Of a stretch of DNA of 64,000 bases, positions 1 to 10,694 are shown in pieces; position 1 is the stretch's first letter, and every line of letters starts with the position of its first letter. The DNA is taken from positions 124,001 through 188,000 of the forward strand of contig JAMWFC010000092.1 of NCBI GenBank assembly GCA_027475525.1. Direction: 5' to 3'. The notes under the pieces are model-generated. The model was not told the DNA's origin. It made no database searches and was given only the letters and a program-made list of their open reading frames with translations. Origin of the DNA: Macrolepiota albuminosa. Its lineage: Eukaryota > Basidiomycota > Agaricomycetes > Agaricales > Agaricaceae. Position numbers and translations under genes: made by a program.

Positions 1-873
1 GCCGCGACTCACTGGGGGTCGGCCGCCAGGGAACGCGGGGGGACCGGGGTTTCGACCTTGGGGGTTGGGGGTTTCGCCGGAGGGCCAAGGGGGTCCTCCT
101 CTAGGGTTCCAGGGGGGTCGGGAATTCGAATACTCGCTGCGGTCTTCCCAGTAGCGCTGATCGATCTGCATGACAAGGGCCTTGTATCCGTCGTAGGAGG
201 GTTGTTTTGGGGCGAGTCGGAGGACGTCCTTGATACGTTGTGGCAGGGCGCGGTGGAGGGCGTACCGGAGGGCGCTGTAATTCCAGCCTGTCTCGTAAGC
301 TTCCTTTTCAAAACGTACGATGAAGGTGGTGAAGCGTTCTTCCGAGCGCATCCGGAGGTTGAAGAGGTTGTCCTCGGCCTCGGCCACGGTGTCGTAGATC
401 CCGAACTTCCCAGAGAACTCGTCGACGAAGGCTTGCCAGCGAGCGAGTGCCGGGTTGTTGGGGTCGAACTGGATGAGGGCCGTGTAGTGATCGAAGGCGA
501 TCCCCTGGAGGTACGACGCGGCAAAGGCCACCTGGGAGCTGTCAACCTGAAACGTGAGCGGCTTTGCCTGAAACGTATTGAGACACTGAGTGAGGAAGGT
601 ACGCCATTTTCGGGGGTCCCGGCCCGTGAAAGCGTCGGGCTTTTGGATGTCCAGTCGTCCTTCGCGGGCGAGGGCGTCGCGAGCGTCGTCCGGTCTGGCA
701 GCGTTGCGGGGAGGGGGGCCAGCATTGTAATAGTAGTAATAGTGATTACCCCCCCCTCCTTGAGGAGGAAAAGCACCAAGGGCGGGACCCCACCCGCCGG
801 GAGGTCCTCCTCCGGGTGGCTCACCTGGGGGTCCACGCCCAGGAGGCCCGTTGTCCCAAGGGGGTTCGTTCCT

Positions 874-1027
874 GCCAGGAGGGGGCCCGGGTCTCCACGC
901 AGGGAGTGGCGGAGGTGGAGGGCCTGGGGGTCGTCCTCGAGGTTCGGCTGGCCAGGAGGGGGCCCGGGTCTCCACGCAGGGAGTGGCGGAGGTGGAGGGC
1001 CTGGGGGTCGTCCTCGAGGTTCGGCTG
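874..1027. repeat. 77-bp perfect tandem duplication 1
   Basis: Copies 874-950 and 951-1027. It shifts the GypD2 gag frame between the proline-rich part and the capsid domain. Confidence 0.95.
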
Positions 1028-1721
1028 GGGGTGGCGGAGGCGGTCGGGGAGGGTTCGGCGGTGTCGGGTCGGGCGGAGGGGGATTAGGTGCTGGGTCGGG
1101 TGCCGGGTTGCGCGGGGGACGTTCAACCCAGGAGGGTCGGGCTTGCATCGGGGGTCGCGGGGGGTTCCGTAGGTCGAAGTGGGGTGGCGGATCGTGGTGG
1201 AAGTTGCATTCTGGAGGGGCTGGGGCGGACGTGGAAGGCGGTGCTGGTGCCGGGGCAGGCGCGGGCACGGGACGTTGTTCGTTGTTGTCGCGCGTGAGCT
1301 CGTCAATGTAGCATAGCGTGTTGTCTGTGCTAGGGGTGTCCACCCGGGCTCTACCAGGGTTTGTCGGGGGCGGAGGTCGGGCGTTGTCCATTCGTGGGAG
1401 GGGTTCCAGGGGTTTCTGGGGCTGCCCCCAGGTCTCGAAGGTACTAGGAACGGAATTAGCCCTGCGACGAGTTGACAAGCCTACCGTGCGGGCAGCGGGT
1501 TGGTCGAAAAGGCCTCCAGTCGGGTTGAGGGACCGTAATATGGCTGAGGCGTTCTGCCGTTCTTCCCGTTGTCGTTGCTCCGGAGTGGGGACCGTGGGGG
1601 CTGCCGGGACTGCTGGGGCCGGTTCCGGGGGTTCCCGTCGAATGTGAATCGAGCGACCTGGGTCCGCGGGGTCGTTGAGGGGCCGAGGGGAGGGGGACGC
1701 GTGGACTTCGTCGAGCAGTTG

Positions 1722-1875
1722 CTGTAATTCTTCCTGGAGGATCGTATTGCGCCTATACTTTACCATGGTTTGCTCCGGGAGTTCTCCCCGCGTGAGGCCT
1801 GTAATTTTTCCTGGAGGATCGTATTGCGCCTATACTTTACCATGGTTTGCTCCGGGAGTTCTCCCCGCGTGAGGC
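1722..1875. repeat. 77-bp tandem duplication 2
   Basis: Copies 1722-1798 and 1799-1875 with one C/T mismatch (1730 versus 1807). The peptide MVKYRRNTILQE is read twice, and the N-terminal gag frame ends shortly after it. Confidence 0.95.
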
Positions 1876-2542
1876 AATCCCCGAATTCGACCAGGCAGTA
1901 AGCCCATTCCTCCAGAGTGCCTTCGAAGTTGTCGTGTCCAAATTTCACGAGCAGTGTCCTTGTCCGTTGTGCGAAGTCCTCGGGCGAGATCCTGAGGGAG
2001 CGGAGTACTGCGTCCCGTTGCCGTTCATATTCCTCGAGGCGTCGTCGTCCCATTGGCGAGGGAGGGGTTTGAGCGGGTGGAGCGGCGGCCGGGTAATGAC
2101 GAGGGGGGTAGTCAGGGTAGGGTGGTCCTCGGAGTTCTCGGGGTTGGGGGACGGGGCGCTGATAACCGTAGTAGGGGGTGGGTGCAAAGGGGCCCTCGCT
2201 GGGGGGAATCGGGCGAGGTCCACTGGGTACAGGGGGGGTCTCCGGCAGGCCCCCGGGGATGCTCCGGTACGAGGGGACCTCCACGGGTCGTGCCATGGCT
2301 AAATTGGGCGGAGGGGCCCAGCTGGCTGAGGGCCCCAGGTCGTAGAGGGACGGGTCGGGGGCCCAGTGGCGGTGGAGATATGGAGGGTCGTACGGGAGAG
2401 GTGGATAGACGGGGCGGGGGGTCTGCGCGGAGTAGTGCTCGGGTACCGGGCGTCCATAAGGGTCGGTCTGGTACCCGGTGGGGTAGTAAGTGTGAGTATA
2501 CGTAGCCATCAAGAACGGTGTAAGGAGAGAGTCTTGATATTA

Positions 2543-3293
2543 TGTCAGGTTCCGCTGAGTCGGGGGCCTTCCGGGAAAGCAACGCCCTTACGATGCGGAC
2601 TTGACCTACGAATACTCGGGTGTCTGGAACTCCAAGGTTAGGGCTCCGGGGTTCAAGACGAGGACAGGGGTAATCCCAGGATAGGGGACTAGAGTCCGGA
2701 GGTTTTGGGTTGGAGGTAACTGGGGTTAGAGGGGGTCGAGTCGTGAACCAGGGGTTCTAAGACGAGACCAAGTTAGTAACTTAAGAGTCGCAAAGTGCGT
2801 ACCAAAGCTTAGAGCACGCGAATACCAAGGCGTGCCAGTCGAAGCGTACCAAACAAGGCGTACCAGTCAAACAAAAGGGCACGCAATAACCAAAGTAAGG
2901 TAAGTAACAGTGTATGCAATATCAAGACTGGCGAATACAACAGGGAACTACGCTATAAGTACTACGGGGTCGGGTCTCAGGGTTCCGGGATGTCTGGGAT
3001 GGGTTCCGGGGGTTATTGAGTAGCGGCAGGGGCTGCATACCGGGATCGCGTGTGTGGAGCACGCGATCAGTTGGCGTGGATGGAGCCGTGATGCGTGATG
3101 CGTGATGGCCGGAACGAGTCGCGTGATCTGATCGTTGATCAGGGCTGGTGACGGCTGATGGCGGTCCTTAATGCGCGTGATGGCGGTGTCAGCGGTCGTG
3201 ATGGCGGGGCATGTCCTGTGGGGTCGGAGGGAGGGTCCCGGAGGGTGTTCCGGGGGTGTTCTGGGGTGGGCCCGGAGGGGAGGGGTCGTGACA
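2543..3293 (-). repeat. 5' LTR of GypD2
   Basis: It runs TGTCAGGTTCCGCTGAG to GGGTCGTGACA on the plus strand, so it has TG...CA ends on either strand. It is 751 bp and shares nearly all its sequence with the solo LTR at 42093-42911 and the 3' LTR at 57650-58443. The 2820-2960 part has many short TACCA/GCGTACCA-like repeats. Confidence 0.88.
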
Positions 3294-3295
3294 GC

Positions 3296-4243
3296 GGACC
3301 TCAGTTTGTGGCAGAGTTTACGAGAGAACTGTATCGCCTCCTCCATGTCAAACTCCACACCTCCACAGCCTACCACCCCCAGTCTGATGGCCAGACTGAG
3401 CGTGTCAACCAGGAGCTAGAACAGTATCTCTGGCTCTTCTGCAATGAACGACAGGATGACTGGGACGATCTATTACCAGAGGCAGAGTTCCAGTACAACA
3501 ACCGTGTACACGCTGCCACCCAGATGTCTCCTTTCCTTCTAGATACTGGTCGACATCCTCGGATGGGATTTGAGCCTCGTGGACGACCTTCAGAGAATGA
3601 AGCTGTCAATGAGTTCATAGATCGGATGAAGGCAGCCCAGGAGGAGGCCAAGGCAGCTTTAGCTAAGGCAAAGGATGACATGGCCCGCTACTACGATCGT
3701 GGACGAACTCCAGCCCCCAAGTACAAGCCTGGAGATCGAGTCTACCTGGATGCCTCTGACATTGCCACTACCCGACCTTCTCAGAAGCTCTCTCACCATC
3801 GTCTAGGCCCCTTCCCTATAGTAAGACAGGTAGGCCCACTTGCCTATCGACTCAAGCTGCCTAGTGGAATGAGTCGACTCCATCCAGTCTTCAATGTGGT
3901 GAAGCTTTCTCCAGCCCCAGAGGATCCAATTCCAGGTCGACGTCCACAGCCACCTCCACCACCAGTTCTGGTAAACAACCAAGAAGAGTACGAAGTGGAG
4001 CGGATCCTAGACAGCCGACTCTTTAGGAATAAGCTTCAGTTCAAGGTCAAGTGGAAGGGCTATGGAATCGAGGACGTTTCCTGGGAGCCACAAGAGAATG
4101 TCCATGCCCCTGCCTTGGTCCGGGAATTCTATCAACAGCATCCTGATGCTCCTTGGGCAATCAGAGGCCTCTATTCTCTTTCCAAAGTAGACCAGGCCAT
4201 CCAGAACTACTTCTATCCAGCACGTCGAGACGCCGCACTCTAG
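3296..4243 (+). pseudogene. pol: GypE pol C-terminus: integrase core end, GPY/F module and chromodomain (5'-truncated)
   Basis: Integrase of a chromovirus-type gypsy element; it would join element cDNA to the chromosome, with the chromodomain targeting modified histones. The open frame enters from the GypD2 junction at the glycine that normally follows the second catalytic Asp (GPQFVAEFTREL). It continues with TAYHPQSDGQTERVNQ, holding the catalytic Glu, then the GPY/F-like HRLGPFPIVRQVGPLAYRL. It ends with a chromodomain (EVERILDSRLFRNKLQFKVK and WKGYGIEDVSWEPQENV). The stop at 4241-4243 is followed by a polypurine tract and an LTR. RT, RNase H and the integrase N-terminus are absent here; the GypD2 insertion separates them, and they would lie left of the window. 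Confidence 0.92.
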
Positions 4244-4254
4244 AGGGGGGGTGA
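4243..4254 (+). other. Polypurine tract of GypE
   Basis: The purine run GAGGGGGGGTGA directly before an LTR that begins TGTCAGGGGACC is the usual plus-strand priming site. Confidence 0.75.
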
Positions 4255-4772
4255 TGTCAGGGGACCCCTCATTCCTTTCTTCTTTCACTCCTTATTTCTT
4301 CACTCTCCTTTCATTCACTTTCTTATTTCTTCTACCATTCTCTTATTTTGCTGTTACTACTTATTCAACACTATCTGTTGGTACTATTCTCAACCTTTGA
4401 GGTGCTCTGGTTCTTTAGCTATCACTCAGACAAGTGTGGGCCCTTCAGCACCGCTCCAGGCTGCTTAGATAAGCTGGAGTTTGCCTTTCTGACTTCTAAA
4501 GTCCGGAGTTTTCCTCCCTTGTTTGCACACTTGTTTGGTTAGTCAATTTTCGAGTTTTTAAGGTTTTGTTGTACTGTACAGTTGTTTCCCACGCTTCAGA
4601 GGCCCCAGAAGCGTCCAACCTGGCATAGGGAATCCCCAGACTTGTTCTCTTTGGATCTCCCTCTGCCAGGTGAGTAGCTACCTTGATATTGTCAGTATAT
4701 ATTCTAATACACTTTGGATCTCCCTCTGCCAGCTGTGTGACTGAGCCACAGCCTCTAGAGGTCGCCCTTACA
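4255..4772 (+). repeat. Probable 3' LTR of GypE
   Basis: It begins TGTCAGGGGACCCC right after the polypurine tract and plausibly ends at GTCGCCCTTACA, giving about 518 bp with TG...CA ends. The 4630-4730 part repeats the phrase TTTGGATCTCCCTCTGCCAG twice. No second copy is in the window, so the right boundary is an inference. Confidence 0.6.
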
Positions 4773-4852
4773 TTCATCCCCAAGCTATTGGGAATTCTTC
4801 CAATCCTCCACCTTCACTTGAGAGCTAGTCGGCTGACATTCCAGCGCCTCTA

Positions 4853-5224
4853 TCACACATTTACTACACTTATTCTTACGCTGTACAGTTTAGGCTTTCT
4901 ATTTGTACACTCAATCCCATCTGGGTGCTTCCCCTTCTTCAGAGTTCCTTGAAACCCATCCTTGGCCCTATACTTCAGGGCCTGCAGCTCCTTGGCATGG
5001 TTTGCCTTCTTCTTTGCAATGTGCTTATTGCGCGATACTTGTTGGAACTGGTCCACTGCCAATTCCCCCTCCTCCCCATCCTCCTCCTGCTCCGAGCTCG
5101 ACTCTCCATAGTCACTTTCATCGGACAAGGATGCAACTGGCGCTTTGCCTTTTCCAGGCACAGGTTTCCCTCTCAAGGTCACCACCAGACCATCATATTG
5201 TTCTGGTGTGTGGGAGTCTGGGGT
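4853..5224 (-). pseudogene. Downstream part of the accessory ORF of the gypsy relict (cut by GypA)
   Basis: This is the minus-strand frame left of the GypA insertion. It reads TPDSHTPEQYDGLVV, then an acidic Ser/Glu/Asp stretch (SLSDESDYGESSSEQEED), then a Lys-rich part. If GypA and one copy of its target site are ignored, the frame joins without a shift to the minus-strand sequence just right of GypA (17053-17100). The acidic segment resembles SLPSDNDWYEEPEE in the accessory ORF of GypA, so I take this as the same kind of gene in a relative of GypA. Function unknown. Confidence 0.5.
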
Positions 5225-5458
5225 TGTAACGAAGTTACAAAGTTTATAGAGCTTAGTATGCACACAACACTGAATCAGACCAGACCGGTCTATTGACAAT
5301 GTAGTATACAACAAAATTAAGCTGCTTTGTAAGCAGCTGGTAAACTATTTATATAGTAATGTAAATTAATATTATATTATAATAAATATAATATAATAGT
5401 GTCTACTATACAGTAAGTAAAGCTATGTGGCCAACGCCACATAGCGGACTATGCTACA
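5225..5458 (-). repeat. 3' LTR of GypA
   Basis: It runs TGTAACGAAGTTAC to CGGACTATGCTACA on the plus strand. It is AT-rich in the middle and contains a hairpin (GCTATGTGGC, 3-base loop region, GCCACATAGC at about 5430-5452). Only three differences from the copy at 16815-17048 were seen. Confidence 0.95.
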
Positions 5459-7497
5459 CACCCTCCAATCAGACCGAGCTACGGTCTTGAGATAATACGA
5501 CGGTCATGCCATCGGTAAGTCAGGGATGGGGGCAATGGGAGAGTCCCCAGGCTCCCGGAATGGATCGGCAGTTGCGTCATCCATGTCGTAGTCGAGTAGT
5601 TCATCCTCAGGTGCGGGCGCATAGGAAGTGCCTGAAGGCCCTGCTACTGGCAGGGAATCGTCATAGTCCTGGAGGGGGAACAGTGTGAGATTGGGGTCGA
5701 TGGTTGACCCCAGGACAGGTGGTTGGGGATCAGGCAGATCCCCGGTGTCGGACAGGTACTGGTGCATCCAGATTTTGCGGGCATGAATGTCTTGCCCGAT
5801 GAGGAGGTACATCCCCTTGGCAAGCACGTCGTCGTATGCACAACAACTGTCCTGCTGCTGGAGCATCAGGCGTTGGCGATCGCCAATGGTGGCCTCGCGC
5901 CACCCATCCCACTGAGCGATGGACTGGGGTGTACCGTAATGGTTGAGGTGTTGTAGCCTCTCGTCGTTGATAGCAGCTGCCTTGTTGTAGAGCTGGCTGT
6001 CGCTGAAGAATAAATGGGCCAAGTAGGTGACCCCATAAGTATACCTGTGGTCAGCCCAGCTGACCAGGATTTGATTATGAAGAAGGACGCGTAACACGTC
6101 CAAAGTGGTGAACATGGAAGCTGACGCTTCCAGGATGTCCACAGCCCGAGCCTCAAAGTTAGGGTCGTTGGCGTGGAGGGGCACAAAGACTTGCTCCATG
6201 GCTGCCTCGTACTCAGCCATGGCCTCTTTGTAGAGGCCTGGCCGTGCGAAGACATAGGCCAGGTACTTGTGTACCGTGGACTTGGAGGCGCGGCTGGTGC
6301 TGAGGGTGCATACAAGTGCAAACCCAAAGAGGCCGCGCCAATGAATGCGCATGGCACGGTCCATGGCCAGACCGGTCCATACGTTGGACGTCCATAGAGG
6401 AGGGCATATGAGCCCAGGTAGTCCAAAGCAAATGGTTGCTTTGGATCAGGGGGGGTAAGGCCGACGAAGGCAATTTTCCATCCCTCTTTGCGGCGATAGA
6501 GCCGCGATGGCACAATCATTCGTGGGACGTTCTCCCGCTCCTCTGGACTTGCAAAGGGTACCACGATAGTCCTATACTCGACCTCATCAAGTAAATGAGA
6601 CATAGCTCTGTCTCGGGCTGTAGGGTGGCAGTTGAGCGCCACCTGCTTGAATTTGTTGAGCAAGAGGTAGCCCAACTGATGCTGACGAATCGGCGTAAAC
6701 TGGTTGTTAATCAGTGCATGAAGTCTGTGGACTTCTCGAGGACTGTGGGAAAACCTGCGAGGTGCCACTTGGTACACCTTACTGTTGTGGGGCGTCGCCG
6801 CAGCGTTGCCCTCTTTATCGGTCTTGAAGGACCTGGCTGCACAGGCTTCTTGCCCGACAAAGATGGTATTGGTCACTGGTGACCAATAGAATTGGGGAGC
6901 TAACCCCGCGCCAAAGAATGAGTTCTGGCGCTCAATAGTGTGATCATGATAGATTACAACACCGAGTACATCAGGGATGCGCCCGGTTTGGTCCTCGAGG
7001 AGGGCAGCTCCTCGCTTGGCGCTATCCTGCGCCCGACGTTCCATCTTGGCCTGTTGATTGCTGTTGCACTGTTCGCGCACCATATGTTGTGCTGCCGTCT
7101 TGTGCGGCACAGGGGATTCCATGCGAGCCTCTTCAGGCTCCTCATACCAATCATTGTCGGAGGGCAGGGATGGCAGCCTCTCCGGCTCCGACTTCTCAGA
7201 CCGTGGGTCCATTGCCCACACACACCGTGGGAGTCGGGCTGGTGGGCCCTCTACCAGTATTGTGGGTAAACAGTGGATGTTAGCCCCTGGGGCCCCTTTC
7301 GGGGCATCCTCAGGAAAGTGCACATTGACGTAGGCATGCCCTTCCAGTTGCTTACCCCGACGATCCTTTTGGGGTAGTGAGGCCTTAGCCTCGGTGGGAC
7401 ATGTGCTCACGCCCCTGGAACTCTGCTCCCCAGAGTACGTGGTGGAGACCACGGATACTGGTCGTGAAGACACAACCTCAGACGCGCTGCTGGTGAG

Positions 7498-7651
7498 GCG
7501 CTGGATAAGCCGGGGGGCGGCTGGAGCAGGGACATCTTCATAGGGAAGGATGTCCCATCCTAGGCCGGCCTCCTGCGCTGGATAAGCCGGGGGGCGGCTG
7601 GAGCAGGGACATCTTCATAGGGAAGGATGTCCCATCCTAGGCCGGCCTCCT
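7498..7651. repeat. 77-bp perfect tandem duplication 3
   Basis: Copies 7498-7574 and 7575-7651. Removing one joins PAAPRLIQR to LTSSASEVVSSRPVSVV in one frame of the GypA accessory ORF. Confidence 0.95.
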
Positions 7652-8092
7652 GGCCGGGGGCAGCAACGCTCGACTTAATCGAGCAGGAGGGCGCGTCCTC
7701 CACTCCTTGCCGACGTGACCTTTTGCTAGAGTTGGTGTCCTGACTTGGGGGTGTAGTCTGCCGCTTACGAGCGGCTGATAGGGCAAGGAGATCCGTTTTG
7801 CGCTGAGCGCGCATATGATCCATGTCGTCCATCATCCAGCAGATGAGGACGACTGCCTCTGCATTGCGGAGGAATGATGACTCTGCAGGTACATCATACC
7901 CGTTATCTCCCAGACATTGGAGAAGGGTAGCCAGGACTAAGTCCTGGTTGTGACTGAGCTCGACAGCCCATGCTTTTCTTTTGTTGCGTCGAGGACGCAA
8001 CTCTTCTTCCGAGCTGGGCTCGGATTGGTGCGGCATTTCCAGCCGCTGTTGCAAGGAGAGCTTGGCCAAGCTCTCTGTCGGCACATCAGCCA

Positions 8093-8246
8093 ATGAACTG
8101 ATGCTCCGTCCTGGACTGAGAGTTTCTGTGCTCTCGATGGCCACGGTGGCCTGCACAAGGGATGCTTTGATGAACTGATGCTCCGTCCTGGACTGAGAGT
8201 TTCTGTGCTCTCGATGGCCACGGTGGCCTGCACAAGGGATGCTTTG
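8093..8246. repeat. 77-bp perfect tandem duplication 4
   Basis: Copies 8093-8169 and 8170-8246. Removing one joins TLSPGRSISS to LADVPTESLAK in the GypA accessory ORF. Confidence 0.95.
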
Positions 8247-8826
8247 CGTCCCTCTAGATTGTCAATTGGTGCCGTGGTCGACAGGGAAATTGACCGGCCT
8301 CCCTTGGCTTGCGACTCATGCAAGTCGCTGTACTGGGGCATTGCGCCCCAAGCCCCCATCCAAGCCGGGGGGTACGGCATCATTACGGGCACACCACCCA
8401 TCCCAGGGTAGTGCACCGGGGCAGTAAACTGGGGCAAAGGATGTGCACCCATAGCCCCTCTTACCATAGCGGGGACAAACTGCCCCCATCCTGGCGCTGC
8501 TTGGGGGCTGACTAGCCCCCCGTAGGCCTGTTGTTGGAATTGGCCCTTGGTGTGATGTGGCACATAAGCACCCGATACTGGTTGTTGGGGCTGATAGCCG
8601 CCCACAGGTGTGTTCTGGGGCATGAAGTTGCCCTGCATGGGTTGAAGTGGTGGATAGCCACTGATCACCAGCTGCTGCGGCAGGTAGCCCGCCGCTGGTG
8701 GTTGCTGCTGCTGTGGGAAGCCCACAGCTGGTTGCGATTGTCCCCACTGGGGCGCATTTTGGGTCAGCGGGGGAGCCATCTGCCCCCCCTTCAGCCGACG
8801 GTAAGACTGACGGCGCAAACTCAAGG

Positions 8827-8858
<32 letters not shown>

Positions 8859-9192
8859 AGACTGATCCACGGGCATGTTGTCCATGGTTGAGGGAAAAAG
8901 GCGAAAAAGAAATTTCGCCTTTTAAGACGTGTTTCAGCCACAGCTGCTGACCAACTCAGCCAAGCCGCGATCGGCACTGCCGATCAAATTAAGCGCCGGC
9001 ATGCTTACTTAATTGATGTGGGCGCTTAACGCCCTTCAACTCCAAATAACGGTCAAGTGCCGCCAACTTGGAGCAATGGGAGTGTGGCTCCCATGTTGTG
9101 TCCCCAAGGGACCATCGTACCTCAAACTTGAGCGTGTTACGCTCAGTCCACCAGTGCCCAATTATGCACTCGACAAACCATTTGTCATTGTC

Positions 9193-10694
9193 TCAAGCCC
9201 CAAAATCATAGGGGCCCGGGGTTGCCCTGTTATGGAATAGTGCATCTTCAGACACGCTGTAAGGTCGCAACATCGACACATGAAACTTAGGAACGATGCA
9301 TCGTTCCTGTAATGCCAGAGGCAGCTCCAACACGTAGTTGGAGGTACTTGGCTCTGCGTCTAGAATGCGGTATGGGCCTATCCATTTTGGGCAGAGTTTA
9401 CTCGCCTGTCCCTTTGGGAGCCTCAGATTACGTGTTGATAGGTATACCAACGCTCCTACAGCTATTGGCGGGTCTGCTCGCCTATGGTGATTGGTGTTTT
9501 TTGCCTGAAAGACTCGTGCCTCTATGATGGCGTCATGTGCTGCCACGATGTTCTCCAGGGCCTGCCTGGCGAACTCGACAACTCCACGGTGAGCCACCGT
9601 ATCAGCATGAACTTCGTGCAGCATGGAGGGCAAGTACCCTCCGTTGAGTTCAAAGGGCGCATACCCTGTGGTATCCAAGATACTTGAACTTCGTGCAGCA
9701 TGGAGGGCAAGTACCCTCCGTTGAGTTCAAAGGGCGCATACCCTGTGGTATCCAAGATACTTGCGTTAATTGTGAACTCAGTGAGTGGACACCAGTCCAC
9801 CCAGTCCTGTTGGTCAGGGCGAACAACTGCCCTCAAAATCTGACCTATACTGCGGTTAACCCGCTCTGTCTGCCCATCCGTCTGAGGATGGAAGGACGTT
9901 GACATGAGGAGTCGCGCTCCTAGCAGTTTGTGGAGTTCTCTCCACCATTGAGACGTGAACTTTGAGTCACGATCGCTCACAATGGTACTAGGCAGCCCAT
10001 GCAGCCTAACAATCTCCCTCAGGTAGATCCACAACAGCTCCTTAGCCGTCAGCGTAGTTCGCACCGGTATGAGGTGCACCATGCTCGTCATGCGGCATAT
10101 GACTACCCAGAGGTAATCGAACCCTCTGGACTCGGGAAAGGGACCTACAAAGTCCATTCCAATTGAGTCCCAGGGTTTCACCGGCACGAGTAGCTGGTGT
10201 AGCTTCCCAGGAGGGGATCCAGGGGGCAACTTTGCCCTCTGACACGCTGCGCAGGACGCGCAAAACTTAGTCACTTCTTGGGCCATACGTGGCCACCAAT
10301 ACCATCTCTGGATGTAGCCCAACATCCGGGCGGCACCAAAGTGCCCCACCAGGGCATAGGCCTGGTCCAAGACCCACATAACAATGGTTCGTGTATAGGG
10401 GAGGCAGACCACTGCCACCCTTTGACGGTTCTCCATCGTGATCAGTCCACCAGGCTCATGCCTGAACCAAGGATGGTCATCAGGATTGGCGATTATCTCG
10501 GCGAAGAGAGAATCATCGCCATAGTCCTGCACCACCTCCTGCCGGAAGTCGTCATTGACCAGGCTAGGAGGCTGGGATGAAGGCAATTTGCCTTCGAGCA
10601 TCTCCGCAAGCGTAATGGGTATATCATGGCGCTTGTGCTCCCCAGTAGACGCTGGGTCCACGGCTTCATGCTCCTTGAGCAACTGGACGGCCAC
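9193..10694 (-). pseudogene. pol: GypA integrase
   Basis: Integrase of a Ty3/gypsy element. The zinc-binding N-terminus is visible as a GHFG...CASCAACQ pattern. The catalytic core follows: GMDFVGPFPESRGF (first Asp), IVSDRDSKFTSQWW (second Asp) and DGQTERVNRSI (Glu). After the 77-bp duplication at 9608-9761 the frame resumes as HEVHADTVAHRGVVEFARQA. It runs to a GPY/F-like CPKWIGPYRILDAEPSTSNY and ends at 9193. I see no chromodomain. Apart from the duplication the domain looks intact. Confidence 0.93.
9608..9761. repeat. 77-bp perfect tandem duplication 5
   Basis: Copies 9608-9684 and 9685-9761. It breaks the GypA integrase after GGYLPSMLHEV; removal continues with HADTVAHRG. Confidence 0.95.

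Larger units (their letters stand above)
1..2509 (-). pseudogene. gag: gag polyprotein of GypD2 (partial, split by two 77-bp duplications)
   Basis: Structural Gag protein that would form the particle around the element RNA. The ATG at 2509 (MATYTHTYYPTGY) lies 33 bases inside the 5' LTR. The first 150 residues are rich in Pro, Tyr and Arg. After a duplication at 1722-1875 comes a very proline-rich stretch (about 1730-880). After a second duplication at 874-1027 the frame changes again and, at about 690-120, encodes a capsid-like Retrotrans_gag domain containing PDAFTGRDPRKWRTFLTQCL and RFEKEAYETGWNYSALRYAL. Removing one copy of each duplication would give one open frame to the window edge. 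I therefore think the gene is intact in reality and broken only in this assembly. No zinc knuckle is reached before the edge. Confidence 0.8.
1..3293 (-). mobile_element. GypD2: 5' part of a Ty3/gypsy retrotransposon, running off the left edge
   Basis: An LTR at 2543-3293 is followed on the minus strand by a gag gene that continues past base 1, so this is the 5' third of a minus-strand element whose pol lies outside the window. The LTR matches those at 42093-42911 and 57650-58443, which assigns it to the same GC-rich family as GypD1. It interrupts the integrase of GypE exactly at 3293/3294. The second LTR is not in the window, so the target duplication cannot be checked. Confidence 0.85.
5504..8885 (-). 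pseudogene. Accessory ORF of GypA in the env position (about 1,075 codons after correction)
   Basis: Not recognised. It lies on the pol strand between integrase and the 3' LTR. The start is ATG 8885 (MDNMPVDQSEQ), followed by a polyglutamine run and a Gln/Pro/Gly-rich domain (GGYQPQQPVSGAYVPHH). A middle segment (VPAESSFLRNAEAVV) resembles the relict at 17049-18049. Next comes a charged region, then a longer ordered-looking domain (FALDYLGSYALLYGRPTYG, HKYLAYVFARPGLYKEAMAE) and an acidic Pro-rich tail ending at 5504. Breaks: a seven-G run near 8784 (six would keep frame), 77-bp duplications at 8093-8246 and 7498-7651 whose removal restores frame, and one more shift near 6380. No signal peptide or membrane segment is evident, so it is not a typical envelope protein. 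Confidence 0.7.

Noticed and set aside
58..1311. Plus-strand frame of 417 codons, Gly/Arg-rich
   Set aside because: It is the complement of the proline-rich gag of GypD2; high GC on a biased codon pattern leaves the opposite frame open. No domain, and a gag capsid domain is readable on the minus strand.
5228..5314. N-terminal extension of the minus-strand frame 4853-5314 (MLYTTLSIDRSGLI)
   Set aside because: Those codons are GypA LTR sequence; the original coding sequence continues at 17053 instead.
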